DNA from: Cognatishimia sp. 1_MG-2023
GTDB lineage: Bacteria; Pseudomonadota; Alphaproteobacteria; Rhodobacterales; Rhodobacteraceae
Reading direction: 5' to 3'
Length of the DNA: 64,000 bases
Assembly: GCF_030548175.1 (NCBI RefSeq)
Contig: NZ_JAUORX010000001.1
Span: forward strand, 1 to 64,000
The stretch's first letter is position 1. The number at the start of each line of letters is the position of its first letter. The position numbers and the translations under genes are program-made. Positions 9,209-18,394 of this stretch are shown here, piece after piece. The notes beneath the pieces are model-generated. The model saw nothing but the letters and a program-made list of their open reading frames with translations, had not been told where the DNA came from and did no database searches.

Positions 9209-9327
9209 CACGCAAGAATTTAGATTGGTCCGCCTAACCGCTGACCAGAAACAGAATGATCTGCTCACGCTTAGCTAAGCGTTTTGAGCATAACGAAACA
9301 AAGATACGTAGGAATACGAAGGAATTA

Positions 9328-10086
9328 ATGATGTTGGAAATCAAAGGCCTAAAGGTCAAACTTGAAGACGAAGACAAGCAAATTCTTAAAGGCGTCGATC
9401 TGAAAGTCGAAGCTGGCAAAGTACACGCCATCATGGGCCCGAACGGTTCTGGTAAATCCACACTGTCTTACGTTCTGTCCGGTCGTGACGGATACGAAGT
9501 GACAGAAGGGTCCGCGACTCTCGAAGGCGAAGATCTGCTAGATCTCGAAGCAGAAGAGCGCGCCGCACTTGGCCTGTTCCTAGCGTTCCAATACCCGGTT
9601 GAAATTCCTGGCGTTGGCAACATGACGTTCCTTCGCACTGCAGTGAATGCACAGCGCAAGGCACGTGGCGAAGATGAAATGTCAGCGGCAGACTTCTTGA
9701 AAGTTATTCGCGCCAAAGCGAAGACACTCAAGATCGACGCAGACATGCTGAAGCGCCCAGTCAACGTTGGTTTCTCTGGTGGTGAGAAAAAGCGTAACGA
9801 AATCCTACAGATGGCAATGCTTGAGCCAAAGATGTGCATCTTGGATGAAACAGATTCCGGTCTGGACGTTGATGCGATGAAACTGGTGTCCGAAGGCGTA
9901 AACGCGCTACGTAGCGAAGGTCGTGGCTTTCTTGTGATCACGCACTATCAGCGTTTGCTGGACCACATCAAACCAGACGTTGTGCACATCATGGCAAACG
10001 GCCGTATCGTTAAGACAGGCGGCCCAGAGCTGGCGCTTGAAGTAGAGCAAAACGGTTACGCCGACATTCTGGCGGAGGCCGTATAA
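9328..10086 (+). CDS. sufC: Fe-S assembly ATPase SufC
   Basis: ABC-type ATPase subunit of the SufBC2D scaffold. The 252-residue protein has Walker A GPNGSGKST (about residues 37-45), the SufC-type signature FSGGEKKRNEI, Walker B with CILDETDSGLDVD, and the H-loop ITHYQR. I start at 9328 (MMLEIKGLKV) because GAAGGA precedes it. Upstream in-frame extension to 9256 lacks family support. The stop overlaps the sufD start (TAATG). Confidence 0.96.
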   Translation: MMLEIKGLKVKLEDEDKQILKGVDLKVEAGKVHAIMGPNGSGKSTLSYVLSGRDGYEVTEGSATLEGEDLLDLEAEERAALGLFLAFQYPVEIPGVGNMTFLRTAVNAQRKARGEDEMSAADFLKVIRAKAKTLKIDADMLKRPVNVGFSGGEKKRNEILQMAMLEPKMCILDETDSGLDVDAMKLVSEGVNALRSEGRGFLVITHYQRLLDHIKPDVVHIMANGRIVKTGGPELALEVEQNGYADILAEAV

Positions 10087-11372
10087 TGAGCCTTCTACAA
10101 GCAAAACAAGAGGCGACCGCCGCCCAGCTGAGCGGCACTACCGTTCCGGCTGGGGCAGGGTGGATCACCTCGCTGCGCGAGGACGCTTTGGCGCGTGTTC
10201 GCCAGATGGGATTACCAACGCGTCGCGACGAATATTGGAAATATACGCGCCCAGAAACTCTGGTTGAAGCAGCTGTTAAACCAGCAGCTCCGTTTAAGCA
10301 TGACGAAGCACCGCTGTTTGACGAAATCAACCGTTTGAAAATTGTCTTTGTCGACGGTGTGTTTGATGCGGATGCATCAGACGATCTGCCCGGTGAAAAT
10401 CTAACGATTGAACGCCTTGCAGACGTTGCACAAGCGGACATTCATTGGGCCAAAGACATCTATGGTGCTTTGGAAACCAAAGGCCAAACACCTGTAGATC
10501 GCCCATTGGCGGCCTATAACACAGCAATGGCAACCGATGGTGTTGTTATTCGCGTAACGGGTGAAGTATCGCGTCCTATCAACTTGATTTACAAACATGA
10601 ATCTGATGTTTCTGACGTTGTATTGCATCATGTTGTAAAGGTCGAAGAAGGCGGAAAAGTCACTTTGCTTGAAAACGGTCCAGCAGCGGCGCGTTTCAAC
10701 AATGTGCTTGAAGTAGAGATCGCAGACAAAGCAGAATTCCACCACGTCCGGGCACAAGGCCGTGACCATGAGCGCCGCGCAGCGACGCATATGTTCACAC
10801 GGCTTGGCACCGAAAGCGTCTTCAAATCCTTCACACTGACAGTGAATGGCGTTCTGACACGCAATGACTGTGTGATCGAACTGACAGGCGACGATGCGAT
10901 TGCGCATGTTGCAGGTGCTTGTGTGGGTGATGGCGATTTCCATCACGATGACACAGTGTTCATCACGCATGATGCTGTGGCTTGCGAAAGCCGGCAGGTT
11001 TTCAAAAAGGTGCTACGCAATGGCGCGACTGGTGTTTTCCAAGGGAAGATCCTTGTAAAAGCCGGCGCTCAGAAAACCGATGGTTATCAGATCAGCCAAT
11101 CGCTTTTGCTAGATGGCGACAGCCAGTTCTTGGCAAAGCCAGAGCTTGAAATCTATGCGGACGATGTTGCGTGTTCACACGGTTCGACCTCTGGCGCGAT
11201 TGATGAAGAGGGATTGTTCTATCTTCGTGCGCGTGGCGTTCCAAAGGACATCGCAACTGATTTGCTGACCTTGGCCTTTTTGGCCGAAGCGGTTGATGAG
11301 ATCGAAGATGCTGATCTTGCTGGCGAAATCCTTGGTCGCCTCGAAGGTTGGCTGGAGCGTCGTCGCGGCTAA
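10086..11372 (+). CDS. sufD: Fe-S assembly protein SufD
   Basis: Partner of SufB in the SufBC2D scaffold. The 428-residue protein has the SufD N-terminal helical part with PTRRDEYWKYTRP, the beta-helix core, and the C-terminal CSHGSTSGAIDEEGLFYLRARG motif shared by SufB and SufD. Its start overlaps the sufC stop by one base and its stop overlaps the next membrane-protein gene in the same way, giving a tightly coupled run. Confidence 0.95.
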   Translation: MSLLQAKQEATAAQLSGTTVPAGAGWITSLREDALARVRQMGLPTRRDEYWKYTRPETLVEAAVKPAAPFKHDEAPLFDEINRLKIVFVDGVFDADASDDLPGENLTIERLADVAQADIHWAKDIYGALETKGQTPVDRPLAAYNTAMATDGVVIRVTGEVSRPINLIYKHESDVSDVVLHHVVKVEEGGKVTLLENGPAAARFNNVLEVEIADKAEFHHVRAQGRDHERRAATHMFTRLGTESVFKSFTLTVNGVLTRNDCVIELTGDDAIAHVAGACVGDGDFHHDDTVFITHDAVACESRQVFKKVLRNGATGVFQGKILVKAGAQKTDGYQISQSLLLDGDSQFLAKPELEIYADDVACSHGSTSGAIDEEGLFYLRARGVPKDIATDLLTLAFLAEAVDEIEDADLAGEILGRLEGWLERRRG

Positions 11373-11857
11373 TGTCGATCATTCTTGACATAGTGGCCAC
11401 GTATCGTGGTCCTCGCAAAGTCTTCGCGCGGCGCCTTCCAGGTGGTCCGCGTGAAGATCGTGCGCTTGCAATTCTCATGGCGGCTTGCGTTGTGATCTTT
11501 GTCGCGCAATGGCCAAAACTGTCGCGTGAGGCACATATTCTACAACAAGAACTGAACCCACTATTGGGCGCTCAGTTGCTGTTGTGGGTTTTTATCATGC
11601 CTTTGTTTTTCTACATTCTTAGCATTCTTGCTCAGGGCGTTATGAAACTGTTGTCACGTCCCATTACAGGATACGCCAGCCGCGTTGCGCTGTTTTGGTC
11701 TTTGCTGGCAACGACACCAATCGTGTTGTTTCGCGGTTTGGTTGGCGGTTTTGTCGGGCAGGGCGGTGCCTATGACGTGGTCGGTCTGATCGGGTTCACC
11801 TGCTTTTTCTGGTTCTGGTACGCAGGGCTTGCAACTGCGCAAAAAGAGGCTGCCTAA
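11372..11857 (+). CDS. YIP1-family membrane protein (first copy)
   Basis: A 161-residue integral membrane protein with about four hydrophobic segments and a cytoplasmic N-terminus containing RLPGGPREDRAL. It fits the Yip1 domain family as used in bacterial annotation. The ATG at 11372 overlaps the sufD stop (TAATG), and the stop overlaps the next start in the same way. It lies between sufD and sufS with a second YIP1-like protein. The bacterial function is unknown; a membrane-linked role in Fe-S assembly is only suggested by position. Confidence 0.75.
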   Translation: MSIILDIVATYRGPRKVFARRLPGGPREDRALAILMAACVVIFVAQWPKLSREAHILQQELNPLLGAQLLLWVFIMPLFFYILSILAQGVMKLLSRPITGYASRVALFWSLLATTPIVLFRGLVGGFVGQGGAYDVVGLIGFTCFFWFWYAGLATAQKEAA

Positions 11858-12429
11858 TGCAATGGCTTAAACCCTTGTTTCTGGACACAATCTATCGTCC
11901 AGCAGACGCAGCACAAACCATTCTAAACCTTCGGCTTTCGCTGTCAGAAAGCGGATTGGCGTTGGCGGCCGCATGTTGCTTAAACGCATTTGCGTTTTTC
12001 ATGATGCTGATCGTCTTCCCGCCAGTACAAGCGTTGCCATTCACCAATCTGATCAGCCCGATTTCAATGGCAGTTATGCTTTTTGTGATCATGGGTGGAT
12101 CGGCGCTTGTATTGTACTGGTCCGGCCAAGCGCTAAAGGGTGTCGCAGAATTTAGCGACATACTTAGCATGATCGCTTGGCTGCAGTTCATGCGGTTTGC
12201 ACTGCAAGTTGCGGGTTTTGTCTTGTCGATCTTCCTACCTGGTTTAGCCAATTTAGTGATGATGCTCGCCGGCCTTTACGGTGTTTGGATCTTGCTTAAC
12301 TTTTTGAATGTGGCGCAAGGGTTCGCGTCTTTGGGACGATCAGCCATGACGCTGGCCCTGTCCTTCGTTGGCCTGACGGTCGTTCTCTCAATCCTGCTCT
12401 CGCTGGTCGGCGTGGCTTCACTCGGATAA
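11857..12429 (+). CDS. YIP1-family membrane protein (second copy)
   Basis: A 190-residue protein with five or so hydrophobic segments, among them AACCLNAFAFFMMLIVFPP and a long C-terminal pair. It begins MQWLKPLFLDTIYRPADA, a pattern seen in the Yip1-domain proteins that follow sufD in Rhodobacterales. It overlaps the preceding gene by one base and ends four bases before sufS. The two YIP1 proteins are probably a membrane pair; no activity can be read from the sequence. Confidence 0.75.
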   Translation: MQWLKPLFLDTIYRPADAAQTILNLRLSLSESGLALAAACCLNAFAFFMMLIVFPPVQALPFTNLISPISMAVMLFVIMGGSALVLYWSGQALKGVAEFSDILSMIAWLQFMRFALQVAGFVLSIFLPGLANLVMMLAGLYGVWILLNFLNVAQGFASLGRSAMTLALSFVGLTVVLSILLSLVGVASLG

Positions 12430-12433
12430 TCTC

Positions 12434-13654
12434 ATGTACGACGTTCAATCCATCCGCAAAGACTTTCCAATCCTGGCACGCGAAGTGAATGGTAAGCCAC
12501 TAACCTATCTGGACAATGGCGCCTCGGCGCAGAAGCCACAGGTTGTGATTGACGCCATTACGCAGGCCTATTCAATGGAATATGCCAATGTTCATCGCGG
12601 TTTGCATTTCTTGTCCAACCTCGCGACGGACAAATACGAAGCTGTGCGTGGCACGGTTGCGCGGTTCCTTGGCGCGGCGGATGAGAATGAGATCGTGCTG
12701 AATTCCGGCACCACCGAAGGCATCAATCTGGTCGCCTATGGTTGGGCGATGCCGCGACTTGAGGCGGGCGATGAGATCATCCTGTCGGTTATGGAGCATC
12801 ACGCAAACATCGTGCCTTGGCATTTTCTGCGGGAACGCCAAGGTGTTGTTCTAAAGTGGGTTGATGTTGCGGCAGACGGCAGTTTGGATCCGCAAGCGGT
12901 GATTGATGCGATTGGGCCAAAGACGAAGTTGATCGCAATTACCCAATGTTCCAACGTTTTAGGCACGATGGTTGATGTGAAGACCATTTGTGCCGAAGCG
13001 CATGAACGTGGTGTTCCTGTGATGGTTGATGGATCACAAGGGTCTGTGCATGCGCCGGTGAATGTGCAGGACATTGATTGTGATTTCTATGCGATCACTG
13101 GTCACAAGCTGTATGGTCCGTCGGGTTCCGGTGCGATTTACGTCAAAAAAGAGCGCATGGCAGAGATGCAGCCATTTATTGGCGGCGGGGATATGATCAA
13201 AGAGGTCACGAAAGACGGCGTGATCTACAATGATCCTCCGATGATGTTCGAAGCAGGGACACCCGGAATCGTGCAAACGATTGGGATGGGTGTTGGTCTG
13301 GAATACCTGATGAATTTGGGTATGGAGAACGTCGCAGCCCATGAGGCGAGCCTGCGCGATTATGCGAATGCCAAGTTTAAGGGACTGAATTGGTTGAACA
13401 TTCAAGGCAATGCACCGGGTAAGGCCGCGATCTTTAGCATGACCTTAGACGGTGCGGCGCATGCGCATGATATTTCCACCATTCTGGACAAACGCGGCGT
13501 TGCGGTTCGGGCCGGGCATCACTGTGCTGGGCCTTTGATGGAGCATATGGGGGTAAGCGCGACGTGCCGGGCATCTTTTGGTTTGTATAATACAACCGAG
13601 GAAGTTGACGTTCTGGTTGATGCGCTAGAATTGGCACATGAGCTTTTGGCGTAA
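12434..13654 (+). CDS. sufS: Cysteine desulfurase SufS (group II)
   Basis: PLP-dependent desulfurase that passes persulfide sulfur to SufE and the SufBCD scaffold. The 406-residue protein shows [12 protein letters not shown], the [11 protein letters not shown] region, the PLP lysine in [11 protein letters not shown], and the catalytic cysteine in [11 protein letters not shown], which marks the SufS group. It is the last gene of the operon here. The usual downstream sufT (DUF59) and sufA genes are not present before tRNA-Arg. Its partner sufE lies about 19 kb away at 32.5 kb. Confidence 0.95.
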   Translation: MYDVQSIRKDFPILAREVNGKPLTYLDNGASAQKPQVVIDAITQAYSMEYANVHRGLHFLSNLATDKYEAVRGTVARFLGAADENEIVLNSGTTEGINLVAYGWAMPRLEAGDEIILSVMEHHANIVPWHFLRERQGVVLKWVDVAADGSLDPQAVIDAIGPKTKLIAITQCSNVLGTMVDVKTICAEAHERGVPVMVDGSQGSVHAPVNVQDIDCDFYAITGHKLYGPSGSGAIYVKKERMAEMQPFIGGGDMIKEVTKDGVIYNDPPMMFEAGTPGIVQTIGMGVGLEYLMNLGMENVAAHEASLRDYANAKFKGLNWLNIQGNAPGKAAIFSMTLDGAAHAHDISTILDKRGVAVRAGHHCAGPLMEHMGVSATCRASFGLYNTTEEVDVLVDALELAHELLA

Positions 13655-13716
13655 ACCGAACAATCGGAGATTTTCTCGCTTGCGAGGAAATTTCCGCAAG
13701 GTATAACGACACTTAA

Positions 13717-13793
<77 letters not shown>

Positions 13794-13810
13794 TTTCTCT
13801 TAAATTTACG

Positions 13811-13904
13811 GCTAGGTTTCGCGGCGAAACGCGTTGCTTTGATAGCGTACGCTACGTTCATTGTGGAAATTCGTACGTTTCACGTGCTGAAACGTACGAT
13901 TCCC
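13811..13904 (+). repeat. Palindromic intergenic repeat, copy B
   Basis: Begins with the inverted repeat GGTTTCGCGGCGAAAC, continues through GCGTTGC and CGTTCATTGTGGAAATT, and ends with the CGTACGTTTCA/TGAAACGTACG palindrome seen in copy A. The first 70 bases match copy C near 48.7 kb closely. It lies between tRNA-Arg and a converging minus-strand gene. Confidence 0.8.
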
Positions 13905-13911
13905 GAAACGC

Positions 13912-14673
13912 TTAGATGTCCCAGTTTTGCCAGCACTGAACGCCGTATTGGCTGTTCATATGGAAAACATCATTTTCGCGATGTGGTTTGTCGAGGCCTT
14001 CGCGGAAGAGAACGGAGCCACGGGAGAACTCTGATTTTGTCATGATGCCTTGGGCGATGGTTTCGGGCGGTTGATGTAAAATCTGGAAACCCTCGGTGCT
14101 GAGACGATCGCTCACTAAGCGCATCTGATTCACCACGTACTCTTGGTCGTTGTTTTCTAGAATTGGCCCGATCTGCGCTGCGCGCCATTCAATATCAAAA
14201 AGGTTCTCAGCAAAGAAGGCCTGCCAGACCAAATACACAGGTGCATCGGTGATACGACGGACGAGGCGGGCACAATGCATCATCATGGAATGATCAATGT
14301 GGTCCCAAAGCAGGTCCTGTAAACAGGTGTCGCTGACAAAGTGGTCAGGATTTGAATGATGCGCGTCGGGGGTGCCAAAACCACCGTAGTTGTTAAAGAT
14401 GGGGGACAAGTTCATGCCCATTCCACAAAGCAAAAACGCATCGTAGTCGTGCGGATCAGCGCCGTTTTCTTTGCCAGAGATATTACAGAAGAATTCAGCG
14501 GCTTCGGCATCCTGTGGGATGATCTTACCGTCAATGAACGCAAGACTGGCCATGCCTTTGGATAATGCGCCAAAGAAATCGGGTGTGAATTTGTCATGGG
14601 CGCCGCCGTCGGCCCAACCGCCTTTGAGGGCTGCGATATGTGAATTGCCGAGAACACAAATTTTGCGGGTCAT
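13912..14673 (-). CDS. GNSH-motif protein, possible SGNH-type hydrolase
   Basis: A 253-residue protein opening MTRKICVLGNSHIAALKGGW. The GNSH stretch resembles block I of SGNH hydrolases, where the Ser would be the nucleophile. A later DKPHRENDVFHMNSQYG segment offers a DxxH-like pair of acid and base (inference). FLLCGMGMNL could correspond to an oxyanion block. No characterised family is named with confidence. The start overlaps the GSCFA gene stop by four bases, so the two are co-translated and probably act together, perhaps on a surface glycan. Confidence 0.6.
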   Translation of the reverse strand: MTRKICVLGNSHIAALKGGWADGGAHDKFTPDFFGALSKGMASLAFIDGKIIPQDAEAAEFFCNISGKENGADPHDYDAFLLCGMGMNLSPIFNNYGGFGTPDAHHSNPDHFVSDTCLQDLLWDHIDHSMMMHCARLVRRITDAPVYLVWQAFFAENLFDIEWRAAQIGPILENNDQEYVVNQMRLVSDRLSTEGFQILHQPPETIAQGIMTKSEFSRGSVLFREGLDKPHRENDVFHMNSQYGVQCWQNWDI

Positions 14674-15734
14674 TTGGAGAATACCTCTAGAAAGGCTTCT
14701 TCGCAGATCAGGTCATCTGTGCTTGGTTTGGGTGCTTGTTTTGCAGCCTTTGGTTTTGGACCGTCCTGTTTGACGGGGTTTGGATCATGCTGCGCGAGGA
14801 AGGTGCGCATGGCTGTTTCCACACCGGTATCCGTGACACTGCGTTGATTTGCTTGAAAAAACACGCCGCGTGTTTGTGGTGCGGTGATGATTTCATAGGA
14901 CGGGAAGTAGTCCACATCGCGATGCGTTTGGAATAATTCGCCGGCAACTGCGCGCAGCACTGATTTTGAATAGGTCGAGGCCGCAAGCACGTGTTGGCCA
15001 GACATGGTTGCCGTCAACGGAACGGGCGACACGGAAACGATATAGCGCAGTTTCTTTTCGCGCTCGCGTTTGAGCAGGCGTTTGAATTTCACAAAAGCCT
15101 GAAGCGTTTCGGAATGCGTGAAGTTTTTGAATTCGTACAAGTCTGGATCAAAGGTGCCGGCGATTGTACCGGGCGCCGTTGGAAAGACAGTTTGGCTTTC
15201 GCGGTGCACCCAAGCCTCTGTCAGGCCAAAGGTGAACACGAACACATCCATATCCAGCAGCATCTGGCGCACATGTTTCAAATGAGTTTGCCGTGCGCGC
15301 AGAACGTCATCGGGGGTAGGGAAGCCGTTAGGCTCTACGTTTGGCCGTTGGGAATCAAAATAACGGCCCTCTTTTTCCCAAACGGGATCTGACGGAGTGA
15401 TTTGGCCAAAGGCTTCGCGGGCGAGTTGAAGTAACTGGGCCGCGGTGTAGATATTACCGAAGCGGCAGCTATAGGTGCCGAACTGGTACTTTTGCGCTAG
15501 CTTGGCGCTCATCCCGCGCGGGGCAGGTTCATAGTTGAGCACTTTGAATTTGCGCTGTTTCAGATGGCGCGCGATGTGCTGGGCAAAGCAACTGCCGGCG
15601 GTCGCAATGGTTTGACTACGCGCGATGCGGAATTTGCGTTTGTAGAGGTTTTGAATATCGAGCGGGTTTTGTTCGGCCACGCCGCTGCGCCAAAATCCTT
15701 GGTCGGGCACGTCTTTATAGGGTGAATTACTCAT
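14670..15734 (-). CDS. GSCFA-domain protein
   Basis: A 354-residue protein with the family-defining motif TAGSCFAQHIARHL near residue 45, followed by the conserved FGNIYTAAQLLQL segment and VFTFGLTEAW. GSCFA proteins are a bacterial family related to SGNH/GDSL hydrolases and are often near polysaccharide genes; no activity is firmly established. The C-terminus carries a Lys-, Pro- and Ala-rich linker before a short helical tail. It is upstream of and overlaps the GNSH gene, forming a two-gene operon on the minus strand. Confidence 0.85.
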   Translation of the reverse strand: MSNSPYKDVPDQGFWRSGVAEQNPLDIQNLYKRKFRIARSQTIATAGSCFAQHIARHLKQRKFKVLNYEPAPRGMSAKLAQKYQFGTYSCRFGNIYTAAQLLQLAREAFGQITPSDPVWEKEGRYFDSQRPNVEPNGFPTPDDVLRARQTHLKHVRQMLLDMDVFVFTFGLTEAWVHRESQTVFPTAPGTIAGTFDPDLYEFKNFTHSETLQAFVKFKRLLKREREKKLRYIVSVSPVPLTATMSGQHVLAASTYSKSVLRAVAGELFQTHRDVDYFPSYEIITAPQTRGVFFQANQRSVTDTGVETAMRTFLAQHDPNPVKQDGPKPKAAKQAPKPSTDDLICEEAFLEVFSK

Positions 15735-15823
15735 AACGGGTACTTTGCTGCTCGGAATACGGCTTTTTGCCGCTTATTGGGAAAAGCTTACCGATAGAAT
15801 TTTCAATTAGAAAGCATCAGGCA

Positions 15824-15848
15824 CAAAAAAAGGCGCTGTGTTGCGCCT
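15824..15848 (-). terminator. Rho-independent terminator of the YcbK-like gene
   Basis: On the minus strand AGGCGC-AACACA-GCGCCT is followed by seven T. It lies 26 bases past the stop of the gene at 15874 and upstream of the GSCFA gene. Confidence 0.8.
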
Positions 15849-15873
15849 AAATTTGATTAATCGTTTGATTAGG

Positions 15874-16443
15874 TTATCGGCCCCATGTCCGAACCGGTCC
15901 GCAATCTACGTGGACAAAGTTGGAACCAGAGTAGCGACCCACACCGCCAGAACGGCAGGCTGTTGCAGCTTTTGCCAACTGTCCAACCGAGCGCGTTTTC
16001 AGGCGAAGATCAGTGGCTTGGCCTTTCATGTGCAAAGAGTTCTTTGCCACACCGCGCGAGCGGCTGCGCAACATGTTGTTGGTTTGTGGGCTACGGTAGC
16101 CTGACAGCAACATATAAGGTTCGTCGATATTCAGCAGGTTATGAGACGCTGCCAAAATGTCGATTGTGCGTGTGTCGATTTGTTTTACGCCATTCGTGCG
16201 CCAATCGCGCATGAAGTGATTGATTTCGCTGACTGCTTCTTTGATGTAGTCGCCTTCGATCCAATAAATTGTATCGATGTTTTCCCCGGTCCGTCCGGAG
16301 AACATACGCAGGCGGCGAATGTCGCCAGCGCCGCGCAAAAAGCCAGCTGCATTGGAGAATGTTGGTGCTGCTAGTACAGCGGTTGCAGCGAATGCACCTA
16401 AGATGCCACGCCGCGAAATGCTCGAAGAGCTCTCGGTCGTCAT
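15874..16443 (-). CDS. YcbK-like peptidoglycan protein (DUF882, M15 peptidase-like), Tat-exported
   Basis: A 189-residue secreted protein. The N-terminus SSISRRGILGAFAATAVLAAP contains a twin-arginine signal, followed by an Ala-rich h-region. The mature part has the M15_2/DUF882 features: SGYRSPQTN, SLHMKGQATDL (zinc-binding His and Asp) and FVHVDCGPVRTWGR (second His). Relatives are predicted to trim peptidoglycan cross-links. I chose the ATG at 16443, which places the RR close to the start; an in-frame ATG 12 codons upstream is possible. It is divergent from the L,D-transpeptidase gene, another peptidoglycan enzyme. Confidence 0.88.
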   Translation of the reverse strand: MTTESSSSISRRGILGAFAATAVLAAPTFSNAAGFLRGAGDIRRLRMFSGRTGENIDTIYWIEGDYIKEAVSEINHFMRDWRTNGVKQIDTRTIDILAASHNLLNIDEPYMLLSGYRSPQTNNMLRSRSRGVAKNSLHMKGQATDLRLKTRSVGQLAKAATACRSGGVGRYSGSNFVHVDCGPVRTWGR

Positions 16444-16620
16444 AGTCTCGCGCCTGTCCCGTCGCTTTTCCTGCCCCACATTGTTATGTGGTATCGGTAT
16501 GTTATCCCCAGATGTGATGGTTTTATTGCACAGGATGATTCTATGACCAAGCGAAGATTTATAATCGAACGATAGATCAAGGGTTTTGGGCGAAAACCTG
16601 CTTAAATCGTTTCGATTGTT

Positions 16621-16635
16621 TTAAGATCGGCTTAA
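16621..16635 (+). promoter_or_regulatory. CtrA-box-like site upstream of the L,D-transpeptidase gene
   Basis: TTAA-N7-TTAA (TTAAGATCGGCTTAA) matches the full CtrA consensus spacing, followed by ACG. It lies about 125 bases upstream of the transpeptidase start in the divergent spacer. An additional TTAA occurs 20 bases before. ChpT, a member of the CtrA phosphorelay, is encoded in the same window. Confidence 0.5.
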
Positions 16636-16760
16636 ACGATGCGGAGTTGCATCACTTAGTGGTTCATATACCAGATGAGCAAAACGTGAATGGACTTCAC
16701 CACGCTATATATGAGAAAAAATACGGCACCCAATTAATTGGTCGAATAGGGGTTAACTTC

Positions 16761-18368
16761 ATGGTGGGTATTCCAGGACTGTCGAAAAAAATCGCAGTGA
16801 TGTGGATGGTTATTGTCGCAACATTTGGTGGTGCGACTTTAGCTCAGGCACAAGTTACGGCGTTTAAGCAAGCTGTGGCAGAAGCTGCTGCGCGCGATAA
16901 AGATGTCGCAAACTTTTACAAATCTACAGCTTATGCACCTGTCTGGACTGGCAAAGGCAACAAATTTCGGGACCGCCGAAAAGCGCTTTTTGGGGCGCTG
17001 GATTCAGCCGCTGATCATGGGCTTTCTGAGGCGCGTTACGACATTGAGAATCTGAAAGCATCGCTGAAAGCTGCCAAGAGTTCGCGGGATCTGGGAAAGA
17101 TCGAAGTTGCGTTGTCCAAGACCTTTTTGACCTATGCGCGCGACGTTCAGACCGGAATGTTGAAGCCGTCGAAGATCGATTCTGGAATCGTTCGGAAGGT
17201 TCCGTATCGTGATCGGGTGCAGTATCTGACGAACTTCTCTAAAAGCTCGCCATCTCGGTTTTTGAAATCTCTTGCGCCAGAGACGCCTGAATATGCGCGC
17301 CTGATGAAAGAGAAGATGAATCTTGAGAAACTGCTGGCCAAAGGTGGTTTCGGTGAAAAGGTTGCATCAAAGAAGCTAGAACCGGGCAGCACAGGACCAG
17401 CCGTGGCGCAATTGCGCAATCGTTTGATCCGTATGAAATTCCTGAAACGCAGCGCGACCAAGACCTATGACTCATCTATCCAAAAAGCGGTTCAGCAGTT
17501 CCAGTTGGCGCATGGCCTAAACCCGGATGGGGTGGCTGGTGCGGGTACGATCAAAGAGATCAACCAACCTGCTGAGGCGCGGCTTCAATCTGTTATTGTT
17601 TCAATGGAACGTGAGCGTTGGACCAATATGCCACGCGGTAAGCGCCATGTTTGGGTGAACCTGACGGATTTCTCCGCTGTCATTATGGACAATGGCAAAG
17701 AAACCTTCCGCACGCGTTCTGTCATTGGCAAGAACGTCAGCGATCGGGTGAGCCCAGAGTTTTCTGACGTAATGGAACATCTGGTCATCAACCCAACGTG
17801 GAACGTTCCACGCTCTATCGCGACCAAAGAATATCTGCCGATGCTGAAGAAGAACCGGAATGCGGTTAGCCATCTGCGGCTGGTTGATTCACGTGGGCGC
17901 ACGGTGAACCGTGGCAACGTGGACTTTTCACAGTACACAAAGGCGAGCTTTCCGTTCAACATCAAGCAACCACCAAGCAAGACCAATGCTTTGGGTTTGG
18001 TGAAGTTCATGTTCCCAAACCGGCACAATATCTATCTGCACGATACGCCGGCAAAGAACCTGTTCTCTCGCGAAGTGCGCGCCTATAGCCATGGCTGCAT
18101 CCGCTTGGCTGATCCGTTTGATTTTGCCTATGAGCTGCTTTCAAAGCAGGAAAGCAATCCTAAAGGGTTCTTCCACGCTAAGTTGGATTCTGGTCGTGAA
18201 ACAACTGTGCCACTAAAACAGCATGTTCCAGTTCACATCGTTTACCGGACCGCATTCACCAAAGCCAAAGGTCACATGCAGTATCGCCGTGATGTTTACG
18301 GTCGTGACGCAAAGATCTGGCGTGCCTTGGCAAAGCAAGGGGTGGCCTTGCGAGCGGTTCGCGGATAA
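16761..18368 (+). CDS. Murein L,D-transpeptidase, YcbB/LdtD type
   Basis: A 535-residue exported enzyme that makes 3-3 cross-links or related bonds in peptidoglycan. The start at 16761 gives a normal Sec signal peptide ending TLAQAQ and has AGGGG upstream. An N-terminal helical scaffold domain follows. Then comes a PG_binding_1 domain with LEPGSTGPAVAQLRNRL and FQLAHGLNPDGVAGAGT, and the YkuD catalytic domain with the cysteine in YSHGCIRLADPFDFA. The order of domains is that of YcbB. It is followed 26 bases later by lpxD. A CtrA-like box lies upstream. Confidence 0.93.
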   Translation: MVGIPGLSKKIAVMWMVIVATFGGATLAQAQVTAFKQAVAEAAARDKDVANFYKSTAYAPVWTGKGNKFRDRRKALFGALDSAADHGLSEARYDIENLKASLKAAKSSRDLGKIEVALSKTFLTYARDVQTGMLKPSKIDSGIVRKVPYRDRVQYLTNFSKSSPSRFLKSLAPETPEYARLMKEKMNLEKLLAKGGFGEKVASKKLEPGSTGPAVAQLRNRLIRMKFLKRSATKTYDSSIQKAVQQFQLAHGLNPDGVAGAGTIKEINQPAEARLQSVIVSMERERWTNMPRGKRHVWVNLTDFSAVIMDNGKETFRTRSVIGKNVSDRVSPEFSDVMEHLVINPTWNVPRSIATKEYLPMLKKNRNAVSHLRLVDSRGRTVNRGNVDFSQYTKASFPFNIKQPPSKTNALGLVKFMFPNRHNIYLHDTPAKNLFSREVRAYSHGCIRLADPFDFAYELLSKQESNPKGFFHAKLDSGRETTVPLKQHVPVHIVYRTAFTKAKGHMQYRRDVYGRDAKIWRALAKQGVALRAVRG

Positions 18369-18394
18369 ACAATCCCCGACGTTTAGGGGATAAA

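Noticed and set aside
10401-10970. 189-codon minus-strand open frame inside sufD
   Set aside because: Antisense shadow of sufD, with no ribosome-binding site or motif.
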